In this document: positions 35,470-44,254 of the stretch, one piece after another
How positions within the stretch are numbered: position 1 is the stretch's first letter
Layout of the letters: each line of letters opens with the position of its first letter
Assembly (NCBI RefSeq): GCF_045277565.1
Contig: NZ_CP123584.1
Span: forward strand, 3,968,001-4,032,000
Direction of reading: 5' to 3'
DNA length: 64,000 nucleotides
DNA from: Aliisedimentitalea scapharcae
GTDB taxonomy: Bacteria > Pseudomonadota > Alphaproteobacteria > Rhodobacterales > Rhodobacteraceae
Translations under genes and position numbers: made by a program
Notes under the pieces: model-generated
Database searches by the model: none
Told to the model about the DNA's origin: nothing
The model's input: the letters and a program-made list of their open reading frames with translations, nothing else

Positions 35470-35495
35470 AACGGCCCCACTTTGGGGCCGTTTTT
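35470..35495 (+). terminator. Terminator after the acidic-protein gene
   Basis: AACGGCCCC-ACTTT-GGGGCCGTT forms a 9-bp perfect stem followed by TTTT, 25 bases after the stop at 35444. Confidence 0.85.
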
Positions 35496-35533
35496 AATTC
35501 TCTTCGAAACAACCGCAAACCGATGCCGCACGA

Positions 35534-35567
35534 CAAAAAAGGGAGCCGTCAAAAAACCGCTCCCTTT
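35534..35567 (-). terminator. Terminator of the purA-DUF2842 operon
   Basis: On the minus strand AAAGGGAGC pairs with GCTCCCTTT around a loop containing a run of T residues and is followed by T6. It lies 28 bases after the DUF2842 stop at 35595. Confidence 0.75.
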
Positions 35568-35594
35568 CCATGTCATGCTGCAACAGCGATTTGT

Positions 35595-35834
35595 CTATTC
35601 CGCGTCGGCACCTGGATTTTCTTTGCCGACGCCACGAAAAACAAATTTGAACGGCAGAGCCCACAGCAGGCCCAGGACCACATAAACCACCAATTCGACC
35701 AGAATCGGGGGACGGTCCAACCACCCCACCACGCTGATGGCCAACACGATATAGATCGGCAAACCAACCAGCAGGATCACCAATGACCAACGCCGCCGGG
35801 CTTTGTAGCTCAGGCCTTTTTCATCCTGCGCCAT
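35595..35834 (-). CDS. DUF2842 small membrane protein
   Basis: A 79-residue protein with two hydrophobic helices (WSLVILLVGLPIYIVLAISV, then ILVELVVYVVLGLLWALPFK) linked by a short loop with WLDRPP. Matches DUF2842, found beside purA in alphaproteobacteria. Its ATG shares one base with the purA stop (TGATG). No function is known. Confidence 0.85.
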   Translation of the reverse strand: MAQDEKGLSYKARRRWSLVILLVGLPIYIVLAISVVGWLDRPPILVELVVYVVLGLLWALPFKFVFRGVGKENPGADAE

Positions 35835-37129
35835 CAGTCGGCAAACGGGTCAGTCACCAGAATGGTGTCTTCCCGCTCCGGGCTGGTGGAAACCATTGCG
35901 ACAGGGCAATCAATCAACTCTTCGACGCGGCGAACGTATTTGATCGCATTGGCGGGCAGATCCGCCCAGCTGCGCGCGCCCTCGGTCGATTCGCTCCACC
36001 CCGGCAGTTCTTCGTAGATCGGAGTACAGCGAGCCTGCTGATCCGCAGCGGTCGGCAGATAGTCCAGACGCTCTCCGTCCAGATCATATCCAACACAGAC
36101 TTTCAGGGTTTCAAACCCGTCCAGAACGTCCAGCTTGGTCAGGGCAATGCCGCTTACGCCCGACGTTGCACAGGTCTGGCGCAACAACGCCGCATCGAAC
36201 CAGCCGCAACGGCGCTTGCGTCCGGTGGTGGTGCCGAATTCATGCCCACGTTCACCCAGACGCTGACCATCTGCGTCTTCCAGCTCGGTCGGAAACGGGC
36301 CTTCGCCGACGCGGGTGGTATATGCCTTGACGATGCCCAGCACAAAGTCGATCGAATTCGGACCGATGCCGACACCAGTGGCGGCCTGCCCGGCGATCAC
36401 GTTGGACGACGTCACAAACGGATAGGTCCCAAAATCGATATCCAGCAACGCGCCCTGGGCACCCTCGAACAGGATCCGCTTGCCGGATTTGCGTTTCTCG
36501 TTCAGAACCTTCCAGACCGGAGCACAGAACGGTAGAATTTGTGATGCAATTTCTTTGAGTTGCGCGATCAATGCGTCCCGGTCAACCGGATCAAACCCCA
36601 ACCCTTTGCGCAGCGGATCGTGGTGCTGCAGCGCACGATCAACGCGGGCAATCAGGGTGCTTTCGTCAGCCAGGTCCATAACGCGGATTGCGCGGCGGCC
36701 AACTTTGTCCTCATAACAAGGACCAATGCCACGACCGGTGGTACCGATTTTGGTACCAGCACTTGCAGCCTCTTCGCGGGCGCGATCCAGCTCACCATGG
36801 ATTGGCAAAATAAGCGGCGTGTTTTCGGCAATCATCAGCGTTTCGGGGCTGATCTCGACACCTTGGGCACGCACGGTTTCAATCTCTTTCATCAGATGCC
36901 AGGGGTCCAGCACCACACCGTTGCCGATCACCGACAACTTGCCGCCCCGCACCACACCCGAGGGCAGCGCGTGCAGCTTGTAGACGTTGCCGTCGATCAC
37001 CAGCGTATGACCGGCATTATGCCCGCCCTGGAATCGGGCGATGACGTCAGCGCGTTCGCTGAGCCAATCCACGATTTTGCCTTTACCTTCGTCACCCCAT
37101 TGGGCGCCGACCACGACGACATTGGCCAT
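35834..37129 (-). CDS. purA: PurA, adenylosuccinate synthetase
   Basis: GTP-dependent first step from IMP to AMP. 431 residues, normal length. Motifs: VVGAQWGDEGKGKIVDWLSE near 5-24 (GTP loop and catalytic Asp), GHNAGHTLV with the catalytic His near 41, STGTTGRGIGPCYEDKVGRR region near 128-147, and QGALLDIDFGTYPFVTSS near 225-242. GTTTGRKRRCGW near 302-313 is the IMP/Asp site. Together with purD and pyrG this places nucleotide synthesis genes in the window but not as one operon. Confidence 0.97.
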   Translation of the reverse strand: MANVVVVGAQWGDEGKGKIVDWLSERADVIARFQGGHNAGHTLVIDGNVYKLHALPSGVVRGGKLSVIGNGVVLDPWHLMKEIETVRAQGVEISPETLMIAENTPLILPIHGELDRAREEAASAGTKIGTTGRGIGPCYEDKVGRRAIRVMDLADESTLIARVDRALQHHDPLRKGLGFDPVDRDALIAQLKEIASQILPFCAPVWKVLNEKRKSGKRILFEGAQGALLDIDFGTYPFVTSSNVIAGQAATGVGIGPNSIDFVLGIVKAYTTRVGEGPFPTELEDADGQRLGERGHEFGTTTGRKRRCGWFDAALLRQTCATSGVSGIALTKLDVLDGFETLKVCVGYDLDGERLDYLPTAADQQARCTPIYEELPGWSESTEGARSWADLPANAIKYVRRVEELIDCPVAMVSTSPEREDTILVTDPFAD

Positions 37130-37288
37130 ATCCGGTCCTTTGATGCTGGTTCAAACCGGCCTCCGTATAACGACGCCACACCCGCGAGGGAACCGTAATT
37201 TCGACGCACACCCCGATCTGGACACCCAAGGACTGGACACAGGCCCGTGAATGCGCGATTCTGAGCAAAAAAACGATGGGTTATTGGA

Positions 37289-37687
37289 ATGATCGGGCTG
37301 TTTTTCAGGTGGATGTTCGCGTTTGCGCTGTTGGCGCTGACCTATAACCCGACCCAATGGAACTATGTCCGTTGGTCGATGGACAATTACGAATCCCGTC
37401 TGTCTATCGCAGTTCTGACCGGTTTGCTTCTGACCATCGGTTATATCATCTACCTGCGCGCCACGATCCGGTCGATTGGGGGATTCGGCATGTTTCTGGT
37501 CCTGTCTGTCGTCGCCGCCCTGTTATGGGTGCTGTATGACTTGGGGCTTTTGCAGCTGGACAATCCGACAATGAATGTCTGGCTGGGTATTCTGGCGATG
37601 TCAGTCGTGCTGGGCATTGGCCTCAGCTGGAGTCACGTCCGTCGTGCGCTGTCCGGGCAGGCCGATATGGACGACGTGGACGAATAG
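37289..37687 (+). CDS. Four-helix membrane protein (DUF6524-like)
   Basis: A 132-residue protein with four membrane helices: FFRWMFAFALLALTYNP, LSIAVLTGLLLTIGYIIYLR, FGMFLVLSVVAALLWVLYDL and VWLGILAMSVVLGIGLSW. The motif LTYNPTQWNYVRW near 16-28 is typical of a small family in marine alpha- and gammaproteobacteria (DUF6524, from memory). Acidic C-terminus. No function is established. The gene is convergent with the nitrile hydratase operon, whose end lies only 4 bases away. Confidence 0.8.
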   Translation: MIGLFFRWMFAFALLALTYNPTQWNYVRWSMDNYESRLSIAVLTGLLLTIGYIIYLRATIRSIGGFGMFLVLSVVAALLWVLYDLGLLQLDNPTMNVWLGILAMSVVLGIGLSWSHVRRALSGQADMDDVDE

Positions 37688-37691
37688 GACG

Positions 37692-38021
37692 TCACTCGGC
37701 CAGCCGCACCGGATCACCATGAGGGGTCTGCAAATAGGCCTGCTCCCAATTCCCCCGCACCTGCGACACTTCACTTGGCGTCGCATCGCCCCGTTCGCTC
37801 AGATAGCCCTCCAGCGTCTCCAGCCAGGCGTTGAAATAATCCTCTCCCCCATCCAGTTCGCGCGACAGGCCGTGTCGCTTCAGCGTTGCTGAAAACCGCT
37901 CCACCCATTCGCGCCACTCAAAACATCCGGATTCGTTCAGATGGACGGTCAGCGCAAACACCTGTGCATGCCAAGGTTCGGCAAAGACGGGTTCGGGGGC
38001 CGAGATGTCAGGACAGGCCAT
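37692..38021 (-). CDS. Nitrile hydratase accessory/activator protein
   Basis: A 109-residue protein resembling the NHase activator or beta-like accessory proteins: EPVFAEPWHAQVFALTVHLN near 9-28 and GYLSERGDATP are in common with the N-terminal helical part of NHase beta. Activators deliver the metal and help Cys oxidation of the alpha subunit. Its ATG shares a base with the beta stop (TAATG) in the order alpha-beta-activator. Confidence 0.85.
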   Translation of the reverse strand: MACPDISAPEPVFAEPWHAQVFALTVHLNESGCFEWREWVERFSATLKRHGLSRELDGGEDYFNAWLETLEGYLSERGDATPSEVSQVRGNWEQAYLQTPHGDPVRLAE

Positions 38022-38695
38022 TACGCGGGCTCCAGATAAGATTGCCACAGGTCCAACACGACTTCATCGCCCGGGTGTTCGGGATTAACCCACAGCTCGG
38101 ATGCGGCAAAAGCCACGGCATAAATCGGCTCAGGCGATTCGCCCAATCCATGGGCATTGCTGTCAGGCAAAACATGGGTGCCATGCAACTGAACAATCTG
38201 CCCGCGGGCCCCGATCGCGTAGGCAGGCAAACGGGTGTGCCCGCCCGAGACCATTGCATTCCCACCGGGATGGCGGGTCTTGACCACATCACCCGGCGCA
38301 AATTGCACCAGTACATCGCAGGGCCGGTCCGCAGGGCCACCTTTTGCCAAAACACCGGAGACGGCTTCAGGCTTCAACACTTTATAGGCCAATGGATGCG
38401 GTGCATCACCGTCCCGGCCTTGCAAATCCTCGAGTGTCAGAACCCCAGTTTGTACCAGCAGATCCGCCAACCCAGCGATCCATTTCTCGAAATAGGAAAA
38501 CCGCGCGTAATCCTTGGGCGACAGGCATTCCCGCGCGTGGCGCGACACATCAATGTTCCATTTGCCCAACGATCCGCTGGCCAATGTCAGCGCAAGAGCC
38601 CGCGCCTGCCAATCACCCAACTGTGGGATACCCTGTGGTTCCGGCTGGATCGCTCCGTCGCCGAACCGACCTCCCATATCATGCACACGGCTCAT
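38021..38695 (-). CDS. nthB: Nitrile hydratase beta subunit
   Basis: A 224-residue subunit of the nitrile-to-amide hydratase. It starts MSRVHDMGGRFGDGAI, the strongly conserved N-terminus of the family, then a helical part and a C-terminal beta-barrel with APGDVVKTRHPGGNAM, GHTRLPAYAIGARGQIVQLH and ending VLDLWQSYLEPA. It contacts alpha at the metal site. It overlaps nthA by four bases and the accessory gene by one. Confidence 0.93.
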   Translation of the reverse strand: MSRVHDMGGRFGDGAIQPEPQGIPQLGDWQARALALTLASGSLGKWNIDVSRHARECLSPKDYARFSYFEKWIAGLADLLVQTGVLTLEDLQGRDGDAPHPLAYKVLKPEAVSGVLAKGGPADRPCDVLVQFAPGDVVKTRHPGGNAMVSGGHTRLPAYAIGARGQIVQLHGTHVLPDSNAHGLGESPEPIYAVAFAASELWVNPEHPGDEVVLDLWQSYLEPA

Positions 38696-39315
38696 GGTGT
38701 TTCCCCTGGTGTCAGGGCCAAGCCGGTGCCGATCATCGAATCGCGGGTCACCAGCTGAGCCAGTTCCGCCTCATCCATCCCGTCTGTTCCTACGGGGCGC
38801 ATCGGAATCACCAAGTAACGGACCTCGGCCGTGGAATCCCAAACTCGAACGGCTGTTTCCTTGGGTAAGGTCACGCCGAATTCGGCCAGAACCTTGCGCG
38901 GCTCGCGCACAACACGGGCACGGTAAGCGTCGGACTTGTACCACCCTGGCGGAATGCCCAGCAATGGCCATGGATAGCAGCTGCACAAGGTACACACGAC
39001 CATATTGTGGCGCGCGTGTGTATTCTGCACCGCCACCATATGTTCGCCTTGCCGCCCAAAGTATCCCAGCTCGGCCACAACAGCGGTCGCATCCTGCATC
39101 AAGGTGGCATGAAATCCCGGATCACTCCACGCCTTGGCCACCACCCGGGCCCCATTCTGGGGACCAATACGATTCTGATATGTGTCGATGATTTCATCCA
39201 ACGCCGCCGGATCGATCAGCTTTTTACGGGTTAGAATCGTTTCCAGCGCCTTGACCCGCAAAGCAGGGTCAGGCGGCAACAGGGCGTGCGGGTGGTCATG
39301 GTGATCATGTGGCAT
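38692..39315 (-). CDS. nthA: Nitrile hydratase alpha subunit, cobalt-type motif
   Basis: Catalytic subunit, about 207 residues from the ATG at 39315 (frame opens at 39357). The metal-binding claw reads VVCTLCSCYPWPLLG near 105-119; Thr in VCTLCSC is the cobalt-enzyme signature (Ser in iron types). A His/Asp-rich start HDHHDHPH may bind metal. The pair nthA-nthB plus accessory gene forms a compact operon beginning opposite to secG, in the order alpha-beta-activator, usual for iron enzymes, which is worth noting. Confidence 0.94.
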   Translation of the reverse strand: MPHDHHDHPHALLPPDPALRVKALETILTRKKLIDPAALDEIIDTYQNRIGPQNGARVVAKAWSDPGFHATLMQDATAVVAELGYFGRQGEHMVAVQNTHARHNMVVCTLCSCYPWPLLGIPPGWYKSDAYRARVVREPRKVLAEFGVTLPKETAVRVWDSTAEVRYLVIPMRPVGTDGMDEAELAQLVTRDSMIGTGLALTPGETP

Positions 39316-39523
39316 GGCGGGATGCTGCCCCCTGTCCGGGGCCTTGTCCAGCCTCAATGACCCAGCCCTCCGTCACGTCCTCGCGAAGAAAGTCGCAAAA
39401 AGCACCACGCCCTCGCCGATACGGTTTCCAACCAAGTTAGCGCATCCGCCAAAGTCATCCCTTGCCCCGGCGGACAAACTTGCCTACATACCGCGCGTCA
39501 GACAGCTTAAAGCCGCAGGTCCC

Positions 39524-39892
39524 ATGGAAAACGTCGTTCTCATCATCCACCTTCTCTTGGCCCTTGGCCTGATCGCCGTCGTTCTGATGCAGCGGTCCGA
39601 AGGCGGAGGCCTGGGTATGGGCGGCGGCGGCGGTGGCGCCATGACCGGTCGCGCCGCAGCGACAGCATTGGGCAAGATCACTTGGGTCCTGGCAGCTGCC
39701 TTCATCGTGACGTCAATCACCTTGACCATCATCGCGGCGCAGAAATCGGCGGGATCCTCGGTCATCGACAGACTTGGCGTTCCGGCCCCGGTCGAAAGCA
39801 CAGATACCGGTACACCTGCGGTTCCGTCCGGCGACAGCCTGTTGCCACCCGCCGAAGGTGACAACGCGCCATTGGTGCCAAAAGCCGACTAA
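39524..39892 (+). CDS. secG: SecG, preprotein translocase subunit
   Basis: A 122-residue subunit of SecYEG: two membrane helices (VVLIIHLLLALGLIAVVLMQ near 4-23 and ITWVLAAAFIVTSITLTIIA near 52-71) with the family loop RSEGGGLGMGGGGGGAMTGR between them. The C-terminal 45 residues are a Pro/Ser/Thr-rich tail. Start at 39524, chosen because the earlier frame 39314 lacks helices. Located before pyrG, as in many alphaproteobacteria. Confidence 0.92.
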   Translation: MENVVLIIHLLLALGLIAVVLMQRSEGGGLGMGGGGGGAMTGRAAATALGKITWVLAAAFIVTSITLTIIAAQKSAGSSVIDRLGVPAPVESTDTGTPAVPSGDSLLPPAEGDNAPLVPKAD

Positions 39893-40080
39893 AGTTACAC
39901 AACAGTTTGAGTATTGGTAAGGAACCGCAACAGCATCTTGCGGTTCCCTTGCGCTGATTGCGCATTTCCTATAAGAGTGAAGTCCCGTGATGCTGCGGTT
40001 TTTTGGGTGATTCCCAAACCGTTTGGGCAGACGCAAAACGTACACAATAACCGAACGTTCACGGGGGCAGCCGAACAACC

Positions 40081-41724
40081 ATGGCGCGTTTCATATTTAT
40101 TACTGGTGGTGTGGTCTCATCCTTGGGCAAAGGATTGGCTTCTGCCGCACTTGGCGCGCTGTTGCAGGCGCGTGGCTTTTCCGTCCGCCTGCGCAAGCTG
40201 GATCCGTATTTGAACGTTGATCCCGGCACCATGTCGCCTTTTGAACATGGCGAAGTTTTTGTCACCGATGACGGTGCCGAAACCGACCTGGATCTGGGCC
40301 ACTATGAACGGTTCACTGGTGTCGCCGCCCGCAAGACCGACTCGGTCAGTTCGGGACGGATCTATTCGAACGTTCTGGAAAAGGAACGCCGCGGCGATTA
40401 CCTGGGAAAAACCATCCAGGTCATTCCGCATGTGACAAACGAGATCAAGGATTTCATCTCGATCGGCGAAGATGAAGTTGATTTCATGCTGTGCGAAATC
40501 GGCGGCACCGTCGGCGATATCGAAGGTCTGCCCTTCTTTGAGGCGATCCGCCAATTCAGCCAGGACAAACCGCGCGGCCAGTGTATTTTCATGCACCTGA
40601 CCCTGCTGCCCTGGATCAAGGCATCGGGTGAGCTGAAAACCAAACCAACCCAGCATTCGGTCAAGGAACTGCGGTCCATCGGCCTGGCACCTGATATTCT
40701 GGTCTGCCGCTCGGAAGGGCCAATTCCGCAGAAAGAGCGTGAAAAGCTGGCACTGTTCTGCAATGTACGCGCCGAAAGCGTGATTGCCGCGCAGGATCTG
40801 AAGTCGATCTACGAAGCCCCGCTGGCCTATCACCGCGAAGGCATGGATCAGGCGGTTCTGGATGCCTTTGGCATCACCCCTGCCCCGAAACCGAATCTGG
40901 CCCGCTGGGAAGATGTCGCCGACCGGATCTATAACCCCGAAGGCGAAGTCAAAGTCGCCATCGTCGGTAAATATACCCAGTTGGAGGACGCGTATAAGTC
41001 GATTGCCGAGGCCCTGACCCACGGCGGCATGGCCAACCGGGTCAAGGTCAAGATCGAGTGGGTTGATGCCGAGCTGTTCGACAGCGAAGACGCCACCCCA
41101 TATCTGCAGGGCTTTCACGCCATTCTGGTCCCCGGCGGCTTTGGCGAACGCGGCACCGAAGGCAAGATCAAGGCCGCGCAATATGCTCGAGAACACAAAG
41201 TCCCCTATCTGGGCATCTGTCTGGGCATGCAAATGGCAGTCATCGAAGCGGCGCGCAATGTGGCAGGCATGAAGACCGCCGGCTCTGAAGAATTCGACCA
41301 CGAGGCAGGCAAGAAGCGCTTTGAACCCGTTGTCTACCATCTCAAGGAATGGGTGCAGGGAAATCACAGGGTCGAGCGCAAGGTCGGCGATGACAAGGGC
41401 GGCACTATGCGTTTGGGTGCCTACGATGCGACGCTTCAGGAGGGCTCCAATGTGGCGCGGGTCTATGGCGGCACGCAGATCGAAGAACGCCATCGCCACC
41501 GCTATGAGGTCGACATCAAATACCGTGAACAGCTGGAAGAACACGGGCTGAAATTCTCGGGCATGTCCCCAGACGGGCGGCTGCCCGAAATCGTGGAATG
41601 GGCCGATCATCCGTGGTTCATTGGCGTTCAGTTTCACCCAGAGCTGAAGTCCAAACCGTTTGAACCCCATCCGCTGTTTGCCGATTTCGTGCGCGCGGCC
41701 AAGGATACTTCGCGGCTGGTCTGA
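40081..41724 (+). CDS. pyrG: PyrG, CTP synthase
   Basis: Makes CTP from UTP, ATP and glutamine. 547 residues, full length. The synthetase domain starts MARFIFITGGVVSSLGKG with the P-loop, has LDPYLNVDPGTMSPFEHGEV, and IGGTVGDIEGLPFFEAIRQF near 140-159. The glutamine amidotransferase domain has PGGFGERGTEGKI near 353, the nucleophile Cys in LGICLGMQ near 381, and the His-Glu pair in VQFHPELKS near 519. Strongly expressed housekeeping gene. Confidence 0.97.
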   Translation: MARFIFITGGVVSSLGKGLASAALGALLQARGFSVRLRKLDPYLNVDPGTMSPFEHGEVFVTDDGAETDLDLGHYERFTGVAARKTDSVSSGRIYSNVLEKERRGDYLGKTIQVIPHVTNEIKDFISIGEDEVDFMLCEIGGTVGDIEGLPFFEAIRQFSQDKPRGQCIFMHLTLLPWIKASGELKTKPTQHSVKELRSIGLAPDILVCRSEGPIPQKEREKLALFCNVRAESVIAAQDLKSIYEAPLAYHREGMDQAVLDAFGITPAPKPNLARWEDVADRIYNPEGEVKVAIVGKYTQLEDAYKSIAEALTHGGMANRVKVKIEWVDAELFDSEDATPYLQGFHAILVPGGFGERGTEGKIKAAQYAREHKVPYLGICLGMQMAVIEAARNVAGMKTAGSEEFDHEAGKKRFEPVVYHLKEWVQGNHRVERKVGDDKGGTMRLGAYDATLQEGSNVARVYGGTQIEERHRHRYEVDIKYREQLEEHGLKFSGMSPDGRLPEIVEWADHPWFIGVQFHPELKSKPFEPHPLFADFVRAAKDTSRLV

Positions 41725-42211
41725 GACCAGATCGGGCCAATACAGATCAAATCAAAGCGTCTGGGTCGATACCTTTCGACACCAGACGCAACGCGTTCTG
41801 CCCAGCCATGGCTTTACTCAGCAGAGCTCAAACATCTGCAAGCCAGGAACTGCACCGGCCACTTCGACATCCCAAAAACCGACGTCGAAAGCGGTTTCAC
41901 CGTCGGGCTTTGGCCTGCCTGTGATCACGGGCGATTTGCTTGCACAGCCCAGGTTACTCTCGATGACTCCGATCATTTGGAACAACTGCTGTCGCTCAAT
42001 CTGGTAATTTCGGTGCCATTGTCCGGCACATTGGAAAATTCGATCGGCTGGGTTGCCCACGACACCTGGGCGACAACGCAATGCGCAGCTCTGGAATGTC
42101 GCTCTCTCCATTAGAAACCGCATCCTGAAAACAGCAGAATTCTTTGATGATTTTGCACTGGAAAGTTCGCTGGAACCACGGCACGATACACAAAATCGAG
42201 GAGCGTTGAGC
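41725..42211 (+). other. Gap after pyrG: hairpin and an open frame without start codon
   Basis: A 33-base hairpin (GCGTCTGG...CCAGACGC, 41757-41789) follows the pyrG stop without a T-run. In the same frame as pyrG, reading continues without a stop from 41725 to a TAG near 42115 (about 130 codons), with protein-like content such as HFDIPKTDVESGFTVGLWPA and LDDSDHLEQLLSLNLVISVP, but no ATG, GTG or TTG at a suitable position. It may be the remnant of a gene. A GAGGAGCG site at the end belongs to the DUF1330 gene. Confidence 0.35.
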
Positions 42212-42505
42212 ATGGCAAAAGGGTATTGGGTCGCACATGTGGATGTGGATGATATGGAGCGCTACAGGGCCTATATCGCGGCCAATGCAGCGCCTTTTGC
42301 CGAATACGGCGCCCGGTTCCTGGTCCGTGGTGGAGCCAAGGAAATCCGGGAAGGGCAGATGCGCAGCAGAACCGTTGTCATCGAATTTGCTGATTTCCCG
42401 ACGGCCAAAGCCTGCTATGACAGCGTCTCTTACCAAGATGCAAAGGCATTGCGTGACCCGGTGTCGACAGGGGATATGGAAATCATTGAAGGCTATGACG
42501 GGTAG
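42212..42505 (+). CDS. DUF1330 domain protein
   Basis: A 97-residue small cytoplasmic protein of the dimeric alpha-beta barrel group: MAKGYWVAHVDVDDMERYRA near 1-20, GARFLVRGGA near 34-43, SRTVVIEFADFPTAKACYDS near 53-72 and YQDAKALRD, the typical DUF1330 pattern. The family resembles monooxygenase-like folds but has no assigned reaction. GAGGAGCG lies before the start. Confidence 0.88.
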   Translation: MAKGYWVAHVDVDDMERYRAYIAANAAPFAEYGARFLVRGGAKEIREGQMRSRTVVIEFADFPTAKACYDSVSYQDAKALRDPVSTGDMEIIEGYDG

Positions 42506-42547
42506 TTCACACTTGGACAACCGCAAAATATGGGGTAGAATTGCCGT

Positions 42548-43003
42548 ATGCTGAAAAAGTTCTTTCAGGCCTTCCGGCCCGACAAACCCGCTTTCCTACC
42601 CGACCCGGACGCTGAATTGGCACTGGGTGCATTGCTGGTGCGGGTTGCCCAGTCAGATCGCGAATACCAGGTCGAAGAAATCAGCCTGATCGACCGGATT
42701 CTGGCGCGACTGTACCAGCACAACGCGATCGAAGCCGCCAAAGTCCGCGCGACGTGCGAAAAGCTGCACGCCGCCGCGCCAGAAACCGATACATTCGGCA
42801 AGTTGATCCGCGAAACCACCGATTTGGAAGAGCGGCTGGCCGCGCTGGATGCCCTGTGGGAAGTTGTGCTGGCCGATGATCAAGAACGCCAAGGCGAACT
42901 GCGCATAGTCGAAGACGCGCGCAAGGCCATGGGGCTGAGTTATGCCGACAGCCAAGCAGCACGCGCGCGCGCCCTGAACAAAGATCAAAACACCGACGGT
43001 TAA
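42548..43003 (+). CDS. TerB-like protein, paralog 1
   Basis: A 151-residue helical protein of the TerB tellurite-resistance superfamily. Key block: LALGALLVRVAQSDREYQVE, EISLIDRILARL near 24-55 and DALWEVVLADDQERQGELRI, VEDARKAMGL near 100-130. The acidic Asp pairs (QSDREY, ADDQER) are the places where TerB binds metal. It is immediately followed by a second copy at 43076 with the same spacing of motifs, so the two arose by tandem duplication. Tellurite resistance itself is not implied. Confidence 0.87.
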   Translation: MLKKFFQAFRPDKPAFLPDPDAELALGALLVRVAQSDREYQVEEISLIDRILARLYQHNAIEAAKVRATCEKLHAAAPETDTFGKLIRETTDLEERLAALDALWEVVLADDQERQGELRIVEDARKAMGLSYADSQAARARALNKDQNTDG

Positions 43004-43075
43004 CGACCAGAAACGGGAAAAAGAAAAAGAAATTTCACCCTTGGCGGGCGCAAAGAAGGCGTTAGTATTCGCGCC

Positions 43076-43516
43076 ATGATAGCTGATTTTCTGTCCCGAC
43101 TGCTGCAACCGAATCCGGCGCCAATGGCGGATTCAGATGCCCGTCTTGCTCTCTCTGCATTGCTGGTGCGGATTGCGCGTTCCGATCACAATTATGCCGC
43201 AGTCGAACAGGACCGGATCGACCGGATTCTGATCGCGCGCTTTGAGCTCGATATTGGCGGTGCTGCATTGCTGCGCGAAGAGGCCGAGGCATTGGAAGCC
43301 GAAGCCCCTGACACGGTGCGTTTTACGCGCGCAATCAAGGAAGCCGTGCCCTATGAGGACCGCACCGGTGTGGTCGAAGCCATGTGGCAGGTCGCACTGG
43401 CCGACGGTGAAAGGGACGCCGCCGAGGACGCTTTGCTGCGTCTTGCAACCAATCTGCTGGGAATCAGCGATGTCGACAGCGCCCGCGCGCGCAAACGCAT
43501 AGAGACACAACAATGA
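43076..43516 (+). CDS. TerB-like protein, paralog 2
   Basis: A 146-residue relative of the preceding protein: LALSALLVRIARSDHNYAAV, EQDRIDRILIARF near 23-55 and EAMWQVALADGERDAAEDAL, LRLATNLLGISDVDSARARKR near 100-140. Its stop overlaps the start of the PhnD-like gene by four bases (ATGA), so these are translated together. The two proteins may form a heteromer. Function unknown. Confidence 0.87.
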   Translation: MIADFLSRLLQPNPAPMADSDARLALSALLVRIARSDHNYAAVEQDRIDRILIARFELDIGGAALLREEAEALEAEAPDTVRFTRAIKEAVPYEDRTGVVEAMWQVALADGERDAAEDALLRLATNLLGISDVDSARARKRIETQQ

Positions 43517-44253
43517 TCGCACACCTTGGGATGTATGACCGCCCGGAAACCGCTGCTGCAAACGACCGGTTCTGGTCCGCCATTCAGGCCCATCTGGGCG
43601 CTGGTCCAGCAGCATTGACTAGGGATGTGGATTTCTGGGAGGTCTGGCACTCTCCGGATCTGTTGTTGTCCCAGACCTGCGGCATGCCCTATCGCACCCG
43701 TCTGCATGGGCAGGTGCAACTGGTCGGCACACCTGACTACGGGCTGCCTGGTTGCCCCCCGGGGCATTACTGCAGCGTTTTTGTCGCGCATAAGTCGGAT
43801 CTTGGCAAAACTCTGTCCGATTTTGACGGCTCTCGGTTCGCCTATAACGAAGCAGTGTCACAATCGGGGTGGGCCGCCCCCAAGACCCACATGATGGATC
43901 TGGGTATTGCACCCGGCAGCCTTGTCGTCACAGGCGGACACCGCAATTCGGCGCAGGCGGTTTTTGAACGACGCGCCGATTTTGCTGCGCTGGACGGGCT
44001 GACCTGGGAACTGTTGCGTAAATATGATGATTTCGCCGCTGACCTGATCGAATTGGAACGGACGACACCAACACCAACCTTGCCTTTCATCACGGCTTTG
44101 GGGCGCGAAACTCCAAAAGTTTTCGACGCGATCAAAGGAGCCATTGCCGATCTGAGCCCCGAAGACCGCGACACGCTGCACCTGCGCGGTATCGTGTCAA
44201 TTCCGGCAGAAACGTATCTGGCTGTGCCAACCCCACCAGCACCAGAACAATAA
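43513..44253 (+). CDS. PhnD-like substrate-binding-fold protein lacking a signal peptide
   Basis: A 246-residue protein with the type-II periplasmic binding-protein pattern of PhnD proteins: MIAHLGMYDRPETAAANDRF, LLLSQTCGMPYRTRLHGQVQLVG near 51-73, GHYCSVFVAHKSDLGKTLSDF near 84-104 and HRNSAQAVFERRADFAALDG near 140-159. PhnD proteins bind phosphonate or phosphite outside the membrane, but this one has no leader and is coupled to cytoplasmic TerB-like genes. It may act as an intracellular ligand sensor, or its leader may be lost. No permease is adjacent. Confidence 0.8.
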   Translation: MIAHLGMYDRPETAAANDRFWSAIQAHLGAGPAALTRDVDFWEVWHSPDLLLSQTCGMPYRTRLHGQVQLVGTPDYGLPGCPPGHYCSVFVAHKSDLGKTLSDFDGSRFAYNEAVSQSGWAAPKTHMMDLGIAPGSLVVTGGHRNSAQAVFERRADFAALDGLTWELLRKYDDFAADLIELERTTPTPTLPFITALGRETPKVFDAIKGAIADLSPEDRDTLHLRGIVSIPAETYLAVPTPPAPEQ

Positions 44254-44254
44254 T

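Noticed and set aside
40117..41670. 517-codon open frame on the minus strand
   Set aside because: Lies fully opposite pyrG, whose motifs are complete; it arises from codon bias.
43513..44253. Calling the PhnD-like gene a component of a phosphonate ABC transporter
   Set aside because: No signal peptide, no permease or ATPase neighbours, and it is coupled to TerB-like genes.
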